Shown: positions 25,400-33,453 of the stretch, one piece after another
How positions within the stretch are numbered: the first letter of the stretch is position 1
Layout: each line of letters opens with the position of its first letter
Origin: Stappia indica
GTDB taxonomy: Bacteria; Pseudomonadota; Alphaproteobacteria; Rhizobiales; Stappiaceae
Assembly (NCBI RefSeq): GCF_001696535.1
Contig: NZ_MBQE01000001.1
Location: forward strand, 1-64,000
Length of the DNA stretch: 64,000 nucleotides
Reading direction: 5' to 3'
Program-made: the position numbers and the translations under genes
Notes under the pieces: model-generated
Seen by the model: only the letters and a program-made list of their open reading frames with translations
Told to the model about the DNA's origin: nothing
The model's database searches: none

Positions 25400-26316
25400 G
25401 CAGCGTCGTCCTCGCTGCGCGAGCCCTTGCGGGCATGGCGCGGGTCCTCGCGGTCGCCCGCCTCGGGAACGGCGTCGTATTCCACCCGTTCGGCACCGGA
25501 CAGCACGACGAAGCGCTGGCCGCGCGCGCGGCCGACCAGCGTCAGTCCGACGCGCCGGGCAAGCTCGACGCCCCAGGCGGTGAAGCCGGAGCGCGAGACG
25601 AGGATGGGGATGCCCATCATCGCGGTCTTGATGACCATCTCGGAGGTCAGCCGGCCGGTGGTGTAGAAGATCTTGTCCTGCGGCGGGACGTTGTTAAGCC
25701 ACATCCAGCCGGCGATCTTGTCGACGGCGTTGTGCCGCCCGACGTCTTCCATATACGCGACAGCCCGGTCTTCCTGGCACAGCACGCAGCCGTGGATCGC
25801 GCCGGCCTCCAGATAGAGAGAGGGCTGGGTGTTGATCTTGCGGGTGAGGGCGTGGAGCCAGGAGGTGCGCAGGCGGGCCTGAGGATCGAGCGATATCTCG
25901 TCAAAGCGCTCCATCACGTCGCCGAAGACGGTGCCTTGCGCACAGCCCGAGGTGCGCACCTTCTTCTTCATCTTCTCCTCGTAGTCGGTCTCGCGCTCGG
26001 TGCGCACGACCACGACTTCGAGGTCATCGTCATAGTCGATGCCGGTGATGCGGTCGTCCGGCCGCAGCATGTTCTGGTTCAGCAGATAGCCGACCGCGAG
26101 CAGGTCAGGCCGGTCGCCGATCGTCATCATGGTGACGATCTCCTGCGAGTTCAGATAGAGCGTCAGCGCCCGTTCGGTGACGACGCGGATCTCCACCTCT
26201 CGGCCCGTCTGGTCGATGCCGGTGACGGGCGTTGAAAGGCGTTCGTCCTGCGGGTCGGGCCGAACGAGAAAATCCGGAAGGGCTTCCGGAACGGCGTCCT
26301 GTCGAGGGGTCTGCAA
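25396..26316 (-). CDS. fdhD: Formate dehydrogenase accessory sulfurtransferase FdhD
   Basis: 306 residues. Moves sulfur from a cysteine desulfurase to the bis-MGD cofactor, essential for formate dehydrogenase activity. Landmarks: LTLYLNSQEIVTMMTIGDRPDLLAVGYL, the sulfur-carrying Cys pair in GAIHGCVLCQEDRAVAYMEDVGRHNAVDKIAG, and FYTTGRLTSEMVIKTAMMGIPILVSRSG. First gene of the fdhD-mobA-mobB-moeA operon; a 128-bp gap separates it from the BLUF gene upstream. It directly ties this unit to the fdh genes at 29.4-35.6 kb. Confidence 0.95.
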   Translation of the reverse strand: MQTPRQDAVPEALPDFLVRPDPQDERLSTPVTGIDQTGREVEIRVVTERALTLYLNSQEIVTMMTIGDRPDLLAVGYLLNQNMLRPDDRITGIDYDDDLEVVVVRTERETDYEEKMKKKVRTSGCAQGTVFGDVMERFDEISLDPQARLRTSWLHALTRKINTQPSLYLEAGAIHGCVLCQEDRAVAYMEDVGRHNAVDKIAGWMWLNNVPPQDKIFYTTGRLTSEMVIKTAMMGIPILVSRSGFTAWGVELARRVGLTLVGRARGQRFVVLSGAERVEYDAVPEAGDREDPRHARKGSRSEDDAA

Positions 26317-26444
26317 GCTGTCCTCCCTGCCGTGCCGGCCGGCGCGCGTCCTGACCGCAGGGCGCTCGGTGCACGGTGTCTGTTACGGCACAAACTAGGG
26401 AAGGAGGGGCAAGGCTGGCAAGGGCGGGAGCGCGCGGCCCGGTC

Positions 26445-26903
26445 TCAGGCCGAGATGGCACGGGGCTGTGTGTCGAGGCGCGCCTGACGCGCGGCGCTGA
26501 AGATCACCGCAGAGGCAAGGTCGTCATAGCTCGCAAGATCCGGCGCCTGGCAGATCGGGATGTAGAGGTTCGACAGCACTCCGTCGTGCGAATCGAGCGC
26601 GTCGGCGAAGAACATGGGCATGCCGGGCAGAAGGCGCGCCGTATCGTCGCGCCGGTCGATGACCTGGCATCCGATATGCCGTGTGTCGTCGACGATGCGC
26701 GCGAAAGTGCTTTCGACCGCGCCGCACTCGCCTTCGAGCACCTGGAAGAAGGTGTTGCCGGCGAGCAGGAGCGCACCCGTGAGGCCGTCGCGGATGTTGT
26801 TGCGGCGCGCGACCGCGAGCAACCGATCGACCTCCTCGTCGAGCGACAAGGTCATATCGCTGAAGTTGATCCTGCTCCGGTAGCTCAGCCGGGTGATGCT
26901 CAT
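26445..26903 (-). CDS. BLUF-domain (blue-light flavin) protein
   Basis: About 152 residues consisting of little more than a BLUF domain. Key positions are present: Tyr8 in ITRLSYRSR, Asn36 in VARRNNIRDGLTGALLL, and Gln54 in NTFFQVLEG; the 18-residue Asn-Gln spacing equals that of AppA (N45/Q63). It could therefore bind FAD and respond to blue light. An upstream ATG at 26927 is possible; 26903 follows a gaggc and starts at the family N-terminus. It lies between a second, degenerate BLUF gene and fdhD on the same strand. Partner unknown. Confidence 0.8.
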   Translation of the reverse strand: MSITRLSYRSRINFSDMTLSLDEEVDRLLAVARRNNIRDGLTGALLLAGNTFFQVLEGECGAVESTFARIVDDTRHIGCQVIDRRDDTARLLPGMPMFFADALDSHDGVLSNLYIPICQAPDLASYDDLASAVIFSAARQARLDTQPRAISA

Positions 26904-27035
26904 GGACTGCCTCGATGCGTCTGTCATGGCACGCAGTCTAGTGACAACCCCTTCGTGTTCCGTAAGTGGAAAACCGAAGTCTTGCCTGTGGCCATTAACC
27001 TGCTGGCAAGCAAGCAGGATCGCCGATCTGCGGGC

Positions 27036-27491
27036 TCAGACGAGGAGCGCTGCCCGGGTATAGCGGCAATCCTCGATCCGGCGCGCAAGGCATTGAACCG
27101 CATCGCGAACCGCGGTCAGTTCCGTCGATGCGGAGGCGGTCAAGACTTCGGCAACCTTGACTGGAATTTCCATGCGGTCGTCCCGGTTGTTGGCGAGGCA
27201 CAGCCAGCAATGCGGGAAGAGGCGTGCGTCGAGCGTGCCTTCGCTGAGAACCTCGACCTGGGAAAGCCGAAGATCGCCTTCCGCGCAGGCGCGGCTGTCG
27301 GCAAGACCCGACGCTTCACCTTCCAGCCAGAGAAGAACATGATCTCCCTGTCGCAGGAGAATACCCGTGACGCCGTTGAGCCGGTTGAGGCGGCGCGTAC
27401 GGTCGAGGAGCTGGTCGACTTCTGCGCAAGGCAGGCCGTCAAGGGAGCTGCCGTCGATACGGGCCCTGTAGCAGATCGCACTCAGTACCAT
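27036..27491 (-). CDS. BLUF-like protein lacking the flavin-contacting glutamine
   Basis: 151 residues that align without gaps to the neighbouring BLUF protein over the first 60 positions: Tyr8 (SAICYRAR) and Asn36 (RLNRLNGVTGILL) are kept, but the Gln54 equivalent is Leu (HVLLWLEGE). In BLUF photochemistry this glutamine is indispensable, so a conventional light response is not expected. ATG at 27491 is preferred over a TTG at 27557, having ggatcgg upstream. Probably co-transcribed with the BLUF gene downstream (132-bp gap). Confidence 0.7.
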   Translation of the reverse strand: MVLSAICYRARIDGSSLDGLPCAEVDQLLDRTRRLNRLNGVTGILLRQGDHVLLWLEGEASGLADSRACAEGDLRLSQVEVLSEGTLDARLFPHCWLCLANNRDDRMEIPVKVAEVLTASASTELTAVRDAVQCLARRIEDCRYTRAALLV

Positions 27492-27577
27492 TTTTCCGAT
27501 CCTTGCTCGCGGTGTCCCCAGCCGCTCCAGCAGTTTGCCGCGCAAGGTCTCGACCAATGGTTAAGGAGAGGTCGATC

Positions 27578-27596
27578 GGGTCACTAAAATTGACCC
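27578..27596. promoter_or_regulatory. Inverted repeat gggtca-N7-tgaccc in BLUF/mrp divergent region
   Basis: Perfect 6-bp arms at 27578-27583 and 27591-27596 with an AT-rich spacer (ctaaaat), 87 bp upstream of the degenerate BLUF gene and about 170 bp upstream of mrp. Candidate operator or small hairpin; the binding protein is unknown. Confidence 0.4.
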
Positions 27597-27762
27597 CTGC
27601 CGCAGGTTTCTGGCGTATTTGCCGTCCTATCGCGTCTGGTGCCATGGCCGTTGCCGAGGACTGCGACGGGAAAGCAATTGACGTTTTCGGGCGCGGCCTT
27701 ACGTTCCGCGCATGTGATCGGGCACGGGAACCGTGATGTTCTGGAAGAAAAAGAGGGATGCA

Positions 27763-28944
27763 ATGCCGACGCGCGAAGAGGTCCTGGCCGAACTGTCAAA
27801 GGTCAAGGGACCGGATCTCCAGGGGGATATCGTATCGCTCGGCCTTGTCTCGGACGTTTTCATCTCCGACGGCAGGGTGATCTTTTCCATCACCGTTCCG
27901 GCGGAACGGGCGCAGGAGCTGGAGCCGATGCGGCAGGCGGCCGAGAAGGTCGTCGGCAAGCTGCCTGGCGTCGAGAAGGTGCTGGCGGCCCTGACTTCCG
28001 AGCGGCAGGGCGGGGCAGGAGCCAAGGCCCCTCCGCCGGTCAGGCCGGCGCCTGCGGCAGTCGACATGGGTTCCGTCCCGCCGCCGATGCAGCGCCGCGC
28101 AGTGCCGGCCGCACCTGAGCAGTCGGCGAAGCCGGGTGTGCCGGGCGTCAAGGCGATCATCGCGGTTGCCTCCGGCAAGGGCGGCGTCGGCAAGTCCACC
28201 ACGACCTGCAACCTGGCGCTGGCGCTGCAGGCGAACGGGCTGAAGGTCGGCGTGCTCGATGCGGATATCTACGGCCCGTCGATCCCGCGGCTGTTCCGAG
28301 TTTCGGGGCGGCCGGAGCCGGTTTCTGGCCGTATCCTCAAGCCGCTGGAAGGCTACGGCATCAAGGTCATGTCGATGGGCTTCCTCGTGGAGGAGGAAAC
28401 CCCGATGATCTGGCGCGGGCCGATGGTGATTTCGGCGATCACCCAGATGCTGCGCGAGGTCGCGTGGGGCGAGCTGGACGTGCTGGTGGTCGACATGCCT
28501 CCCGGCACGGGCGACGCGCAGCTGACCATGGCTCAGAACGTGCCACTTGCCGGCGCCGTGATCGTCTCGACGCCGCAGGACCTGGCTCTGATCGATGCCC
28601 GAAAGGGGCTCAACATGTTCCGCCGCGTGGATGTGCCGCTGCTCGGCATCGTGGAGAACATGAGCTACTTCCTGTGTCCGGACTGCGGCGGTCGCCACGA
28701 CATCTTCGGCCACGGCGGAGCACGCGCGGAAGCCGAGAAGCTCGGCGTGCCGTTCCTCGGCGAGGTGCCGCTGGACATGGCGATCCGCGTGAATTCCGAC
28801 GCCGGTACGCCGGTGACTGTCACCGATCCGGACGGCGCCCACGCTGCGATCTATCGCGACATCGCCACGAAGGTCTGGGCGGAGGTGCAGCGCAACCGCG
28901 AGGACGGCCAACGCGCTGCACCACGCATCGTCATCGAAAGCTGA
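27763..28944 (+). CDS. mrp: Mrp/ApbC/NBP35-type iron-sulfur carrier ATPase
   Basis: About 393 residues. N-terminal MIP18-like DUF59 domain (REEVLAELSKVKGPDLQGDIVSLGLV), a Pro/Ala-rich linker, then a deviant Walker A P-loop VASGKGGVGKSTTTCNLA, DADIYGPSIPRLF, VDMPPGTGDAQLT, and the C-terminal Cys pair CPDCGG that bridges an Fe-S cluster between monomers. It probably carries [4Fe-4S] clusters to apo-proteins, relevant next to a cluster-rich formate dehydrogenase. An ATG at 27736 would add MFWKKKRDA; 27763 has gaggg upstream and matches the usual family start. Confidence 0.93.
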   Translation: MPTREEVLAELSKVKGPDLQGDIVSLGLVSDVFISDGRVIFSITVPAERAQELEPMRQAAEKVVGKLPGVEKVLAALTSERQGGAGAKAPPPVRPAPAAVDMGSVPPPMQRRAVPAAPEQSAKPGVPGVKAIIAVASGKGGVGKSTTTCNLALALQANGLKVGVLDADIYGPSIPRLFRVSGRPEPVSGRILKPLEGYGIKVMSMGFLVEEETPMIWRGPMVISAITQMLREVAWGELDVLVVDMPPGTGDAQLTMAQNVPLAGAVIVSTPQDLALIDARKGLNMFRRVDVPLLGIVENMSYFLCPDCGGRHDIFGHGGARAEAEKLGVPFLGEVPLDMAIRVNSDAGTPVTVTDPDGAHAAIYRDIATKVWAEVQRNREDGQRAAPRIVIES

Positions 28945-28990
28945 GTTCGGGGCCAAGGCCCGGGAACGCAAGTCGACAGTGTTGAGAAGA

Positions 28991-29021
28991 GGGCTTCGCG
29001 GCAGATGCTGCGAAGCCCTTT
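28991..29021 (+). terminator. Intrinsic terminator of mrp
   Basis: gggcttcgc (28991-28999) pairs with gcgaagccc (29010-29018) and is followed by ttt, about 47 bp after the mrp stop. Short T-run but strong stem. Confidence 0.7.
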
Positions 29022-29211
29022 GCGTCTCTGGCGAATCGCAGTCTGCCGGGATCGGCGTCTGATCTTGGGAAGAACGCTGGCGGCAGGCCGTTCGACTGCC
29101 TGGCGCCACCATCCTGAAAATATGACTATTACGGTTATCTTTTATTTCGAGGAAAAACGCCTCTGCGGTCCGATATTTTTGTCGCAGGGTGAAGCGTGAA
29201 TTCCGGAAATT

Positions 29212-29226
29212 TTGTGCAATGCACAA
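29212..29226. promoter_or_regulatory. Perfect 15-bp palindrome ttgtgcaatgcacaa upstream of fdh operon
   Basis: 7-bp arms flank a single central base, 170 bp before the chaperone ATG. The ttgtg...cacaa form resembles binding sites of GntR/FCD- or LysR-type regulators, but no such gene adjoins it. Candidate operator for the formate dehydrogenase operon. Confidence 0.55.
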
Positions 29227-29296
29227 TGCGACGTCCGGTTGCTGATATGCATTCTGTGTCGTTTGATGTTTTTCTATACCAAAAAATCTCTGTAAG

Positions 29297-29313
29297 TGCA
29301 TGAAATGCATGAA
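29297..29313. promoter_or_regulatory. Tandem tgcatgaa repeats in fdh promoter region
   Basis: Two copies of tgcatgaa (29297-29304 and 29306-29313) separated by one base; the same stretch also reads as an inverted repeat tgcat-gaa-atgca. Shares the TGCA core with the palindrome at 29212 and a further atgcat near 29248. Possibly a second binding site of the same regulator, about 85 bp before the chaperone start. Confidence 0.45.
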
Positions 29314-29396
29314 TAACCCGCACGCAACGCAAAACCGAAAGCGTTTGCGCGCACCCGTTCAAAATGACAATCTGCGAAGTGAGGGAGATTGATTGA

Positions 29397-30068
29397 ATGA
29401 TCAACAAGCCGGATTCCGGTGCCGCAACTGCGGAAACCGGGACGTCGGATACGCAGTCTGCTGGAAAAGTGATGGTCGCCCCCGAGGATCGGGAGCGGGC
29501 CATCCTCTACGGCATTCTGGCAAGCGGCCTGGAGCAGGCGGCGGATCGTGGCTGGCTGGCCGCGGTGGCTGCGTTGCCGCGTCTTGACGGCGATATCGGC
29601 GTTCCGCTGGCCGAGCTCTCCCGCATCGCGGCGACGGCTGATCCCGAGACGTTGCGGCGCGAATATCACGACCTGTTCATCGGCGTCGGCCGGGGTGAGT
29701 TCGTACCTTACGCCTCCTACTACCTGACAGGGTTTCTCAACGAGAAGCCGCTGGCGCTGCTGCGGCAGGACATGCGCAGGCTCGGGATCGAGCGCGATCC
29801 GGACATTCACGAGCCGGAGGATCACATCGCAGCGATTTGCGCGATGATGGCCGGACTGATCGACGGCAGCTTCGGCGAGGGTGACGAGGAAGAGGCTTCC
29901 GCCTTCTTCCGGGCTCACCTTGCCGTTTGGGCGCCGTATTTCTTCAAGGATCTGGCCGCGTCCACGACGGGCGAGCTCTATCCGGCGCTCGGGCGTCTGG
30001 GGCAGGCGTTCATTGCGGTCGAAGTCGAGGCGGACAGGCTTTTTGCGGAGCGCCGCAAGGCGAGTTGA
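29397..30068 (+). CDS. TorD/DmsD-family chaperone for formate dehydrogenase
   Basis: 223 residues, largely helical. Core motifs: RREYHDLFIGVGRGEFVPYASYYLTGFLNEKPLALLRQDM and EPEDHIAAICAMMAGLI (the conserved E.DH..). Members bind TAT signal peptides and fold molybdoenzymes before export. The first ~25 residues are variable. It is the first gene of the fdh operon, followed by the TAT-target peptide and fdhA, so FdhA is the evident client. RBS gaggga precedes the ATG. Confidence 0.9.
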   Translation: MINKPDSGAATAETGTSDTQSAGKVMVAPEDRERAILYGILASGLEQAADRGWLAAVAALPRLDGDIGVPLAELSRIAATADPETLRREYHDLFIGVGRGEFVPYASYYLTGFLNEKPLALLRQDMRRLGIERDPDIHEPEDHIAAICAMMAGLIDGSFGEGDEEEASAFFRAHLAVWAPYFFKDLAASTTGELYPALGRLGQAFIAVEVEADRLFAERRKAS

Positions 30069-30148
30069 GTATCTGGCCCGGCGACGGCCGGGCAGGGCGG
30101 GCGGCGAAACTGCTGCTCAGGGCAATGGTGATGAAGCGAGAGGGTGTC

Positions 30149-30340
30149 ATGAGACGCAAGGACACAGCGATTGAGGCAGATCGTCGGAGCTTCCTGAAGC
30201 TGGCAGGGCTCGGTGCCGTTGCCAGCGGCGCGACGCTCGTGACCGGCGAGGCCGAGGCGGTCGAGGCCGACAAGGCGACCGGCAGCGGCTACCGCGAGAC
30301 CGAGCATGTGAAGACCTTCTACGACACGGCCCGGTTCTGA
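30149..30340 (+). CDS. Small formate-dehydrogenase-region TAT-target protein (TIGR02811-like)
   Basis: 63 residues: twin-arginine signal ADRRSFLKLAGLGAVASGATLV followed by a short mature tail ending GYRETEHVKTFYDTARF. Such peptides recur directly upstream of periplasmic fdhA genes (called fdhX in Shewanella); their role is uncertain, perhaps an export or assembly factor. ATG at 30149 has agaggg upstream; in-frame ATGs at 30125 and 30131 would add a few residues. Confidence 0.85.
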   Translation: MRRKDTAIEADRRSFLKLAGLGAVASGATLVTGEAEAVEADKATGSGYRETEHVKTFYDTARF

Positions 30341-30459
30341 TCCTTTACGGACACCGGACGGTCTGAAGTCGAAATCAGCGCCCCGCGCCACAGGCGGGAA
30401 GGGGCATGCGCAGAACGAGCCGCAGCGAAGCGGACCTGCGCAATCGAGGGAGAAACGTG

Positions 30460-33441
30460 ATGCTGAGGAAGAAGACGAGCGGGACTGCGCGTCGTTCCAG
30501 CCTGGCTTCCGCGATCGAGGCGATCGGCGCCAGCGCGATGGATCGTCGTTCGTTCCTGCGCAGGTCGGGTCTTGCTGCGGGCGGACTCGCTGCGGCCGGG
30601 GCACTTACCGGTGGCATGGTGCGCAAGGCCGAGGCGGCCGGGCCGACCAATGCCAAGGTGGACATCAAGAAGACCGTCTGCACGCACTGCTCGGTGGGCT
30701 GCACCGTACTGGCGGAAGTGCAGGACGGTGTGTGGACCGGTCAGGAGCCTGGCTTCGACAGCCCGTTCAACCTCGGCTCGCACTGCGCCAAGGGCGCTTC
30801 GGTGCGTGAGCACGCCCATGGCGAGCGCCGCCTGAAGTACCCGACCAAGCTGGTCGGCGGAAAGTGGGAGCGCATTTCCTGGGATCAGGCGATCAACGAG
30901 ATCGGCGACCAGATGATGAAGATCCGGGACGAGAGCGGTCCGGACAGCGTCTACTGGCTCGGCTCGGCCAAGCACAGCAACGAGCAGGCCTATCTGGTGC
31001 GTAAGTTCGCGGCCTTCTGGGGCACGAACAACGTCGACCACCAGGCGCGTATCTGTCACTCCACCACGGTCGCAGGTGTCGCGAACACCTGGGGCTACGG
31101 CGCGATGACGAACTCGTACAACGACATCCACAATTCCAAGGCGATCTTCATCATCGGCGGCAACCCCGCCGAGGCGCATCCGGTCTCCCTGCTTCACGTG
31201 CTGAAGGCGAAGGAAGAGAACGCGGCGCCGCTGATCGTCTGCGATCCGCGCTTCACCCGCACCGCGGCTCACGCTTCGGAGTATGTCCGCTTCCGTCCGG
31301 GTTCCGACGTTGCGCTGGTCTGGGGCATCCTCTGGCACATCTTCGAGAACGGCTGGGAAGACAAGGAGTTCCTGCGCCAGCGCGTCTGGGGCATGGACCA
31401 GATCAAGACCGAAGTGGCCAAGTGGACGCCGGAAGAGACCGAGCGCGTTACCGGCGTTCCGGGATCGCAGCTCAAGCGTGTCGCCCGCACCCTGGCGAAC
31501 AACCGTCCGGGCACGGTCATCTGGTGCATGGGCGGTACCCAGCACACGAACGGCAACAACAACACCCGTGCCTACTGCGCGCTTCAGCTCGCACTCGGCA
31601 ACATGGGCAAGGCCGGCGGCGGCACCAACATCTTCCGCGGCCATGACAATGTGCAGGGTGCGACGGACCTTGGCGTTCTTGCCGATACGCTGCCGGGTTA
31701 CTACGGCCTGGCGGAAGGCTCCTGGCGCCACTGGGCGCGCGTGTGGGGCGTGTCCTACGACAGTCTTGCCGAGCGCTTTGCGACGATGAAGGGCGCCGAC
31801 GGCAAGGACAAGCCGATGATTTTCGAGAGCGGCATCACGGTGTCGCGCTGGATCGACGGCGTCCTGGAAGACAAGGCGAACCTCGTCCAGCCGGACAACA
31901 CCCGCGCCATGGTCTTCTGGGGCCATGCTCCGAACTCGCAGACCCGTCTGCCGGACATGAAGCGGGCGATGGAGAAGCTCGACCTGCTGGTCATCATCGA
32001 TCCGTTCCCGACCATGTCGGCGGTGATGCATGACCGCAAGGACGGCGTCTACCTGCTGCCCGCCACCACCCAGTTCGAGACCTACGGCTCGGTGACGGCC
32101 TCCAACCGTTCGCTGCAGTGGCGCGAGAAGGTCATCGACCCGCTGTTCGAGTCCAAGACCGACCACGCCATCGCGTATCTCTTCGCGAAGAAGTTCGGCT
32201 TCGCCGAGGACATGTTCAAGAACATCGAGGTGAACGGCGAGGAGCCGCTTATCGAGGACGTCACTCGCGAATTCAACCGCGGCATGTGGACTGTCGGCTA
32301 CACCGGCCAGTCGCCGGAGCGGCTGAAGCTGCACATGCAGAACCAGCATACGTTCGACCGCACGACCCTGCGCGCCAATGGCGGCCCGGCGGATGGCGAC
32401 TTCTACGGCATGCCCTGGCCGTGCTGGGGAACCGCTGAGATGAATCATCCCGGCTCGGCGGTGCTTTACGACACGTCGCTGCCGGTCGCCGAGGGCGGCA
32501 TGGGCTTCCGCGCCCGTTTCGGCGTCGAGAAGGATGGCGACAATCTGCTGGCCGAAGGCTCCTGGCCGGTCGGCTCGGAGATCCAGGACGGCTATCCCGA
32601 GTTCACCATGGCCATGCTGATCAAGCTGGGCTGGGACAAGGATCTGACGCCTTACGAGCGGCGGATGATCGAATGGGTGGCCGGCATGGTCGATGCCATG
32701 CCGTCGGCGGAAGAGGTCGGAGAGACCTCGCATACCGGCGAGATCCCGTCCGACTACAACGACAAGGTCGGCGGCGTGAACTGGAAGACGGACCTGTCCG
32801 GCGGCATCCAGCGCGTTGCGATCAAGCATGGCTGCGCACCCTACGGCAACGCCAAGGCCCGCGCCGTTGTGTGGACCTTCCCGGATCCGGTGCCGCTGCA
32901 CCGCGAGCCGCTCTACACCAGCCGTCGCGACCTGCTCGACAAGTATGCGACCTATGAGGACAAGACCTTCTGGCGCGTCCCCACCCGCTACAAGTCGATT
33001 CAGGAGAACGACTATTCCAAGGACTTCCCGATCATCCTGACTTCGGGTCGTCTGGTGGAATACGAGGGCGGCGGCGACGAGACCCGCTCCAACCCGTGGC
33101 TCGCCGAGCTGCAGCAGGACATGTTCATCGAGGTCAACCCGCGCGATGCCAACGACCTTGGCGTGCGTGACAGGGAAATGGTCTGGGTGCACGGTCCGGA
33201 AGGCGGCAAGGTCAAGGTGATGGCCATGGTGACCGAACGTGTCGGCGTGGGCGTGGCCTTCATGCCCTTCCACTTCGGCGGTCACTTCCAGGGCGAGGAC
33301 CAGAGGCACAAGTATCCGACCGGTTCGGATCCTTATGTGCTCGGCGAAGCGACCAACACGGCCCAGACCTACGGCTATGACAGCGTCACCCAGATGCAAG
33401 AAACCAAGGCCACGCTGTGCCGCATCGAGCGCGTGGCGTAA
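30460..33441 (+). CDS. fdhA: Periplasmic formate dehydrogenase catalytic subunit alpha (Cys type)
   Basis: 993 residues. A TAT signal with an extended n-region (DRRSFLRRSGLAAGGLAAAGAL, about 28-50) exports the folded enzyme. The [4Fe-4S] ligands are C74, C77, C81 and C109 (CTHCSVGC...SHCAKG). The active-site metal ligand is Cys199 in QARICHSTTVAG, where other enzymes carry selenocysteine. Mo/W-bis-MGD domains continue through FIIGGNPAEAHP, GGTQHTNGNNNTRAYCALQLALGNMGKAGGG and the C-terminal cap. It oxidises formate to CO2 in the periplasm and passes electrons to FdhB and then FdhC. The start at 30460 follows gagggag. Confidence 0.95.
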   Translation: MLRKKTSGTARRSSLASAIEAIGASAMDRRSFLRRSGLAAGGLAAAGALTGGMVRKAEAAGPTNAKVDIKKTVCTHCSVGCTVLAEVQDGVWTGQEPGFDSPFNLGSHCAKGASVREHAHGERRLKYPTKLVGGKWERISWDQAINEIGDQMMKIRDESGPDSVYWLGSAKHSNEQAYLVRKFAAFWGTNNVDHQARICHSTTVAGVANTWGYGAMTNSYNDIHNSKAIFIIGGNPAEAHPVSLLHVLKAKEENAAPLIVCDPRFTRTAAHASEYVRFRPGSDVALVWGILWHIFENGWEDKEFLRQRVWGMDQIKTEVAKWTPEETERVTGVPGSQLKRVARTLANNRPGTVIWCMGGTQHTNGNNNTRAYCALQLALGNMGKAGGGTNIFRGHDNVQGATDLGVLADTLPGYYGLAEGSWRHWARVWGVSYDSLAERFATMKGADGKDKPMIFESGITVSRWIDGVLEDKANLVQPDNTRAMVFWGHAPNSQTRLPDMKRAMEKLDLLVIIDPFPTMSAVMHDRKDGVYLLPATTQFETYGSVTASNRSLQWREKVIDPLFESKTDHAIAYLFAKKFGFAEDMFKNIEVNGEEPLIEDVTREFNRGMWTVGYTGQSPERLKLHMQNQHTFDRTTLRANGGPADGDFYGMPWPCWGTAEMNHPGSAVLYDTSLPVAEGGMGFRARFGVEKDGDNLLAEGSWPVGSEIQDGYPEFTMAMLIKLGWDKDLTPYERRMIEWVAGMVDAMPSAEEVGETSHTGEIPSDYNDKVGGVNWKTDLSGGIQRVAIKHGCAPYGNAKARAVVWTFPDPVPLHREPLYTSRRDLLDKYATYEDKTFWRVPTRYKSIQENDYSKDFPIILTSGRLVEYEGGGDETRSNPWLAELQQDMFIEVNPRDANDLGVRDREMVWVHGPEGGKVKVMAMVTERVGVGVAFMPFHFGGHFQGEDQRHKYPTGSDPYVLGEATNTAQTYGYDSVTQMQETKATLCRIERVA

Positions 33442-33453
33442 GGGGGAAAAACC

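Larger units (their letters stand above)
28945..29396. other. 452-bp intergenic region upstream of the formate dehydrogenase operon
   Basis: No gene seen. It contains the mrp terminator hairpin (28991-29021) and then an unusually AT-rich stretch (about 29110-29330) with TGCA-core palindromes and tandem repeats annotated separately. This should hold the promoter and operator sites of the fdh operon. I cannot assign a -35/-10 or sigma-54 promoter with confidence. Confidence 0.6.

Noticed and set aside
29389-29404. FNR-like ttgat...atcaa at the TorD-like chaperone start
   Set aside because: The spacer is 6 nt rather than the 4 of FNR/Anr boxes, and it overlaps the start codon, a poor position for activation.
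31051-31062. Possible selenocysteine codon at the FdhA active site
   Set aside because: The codon is tgt (Cys) and the frame is uninterrupted, so no recoding is needed.
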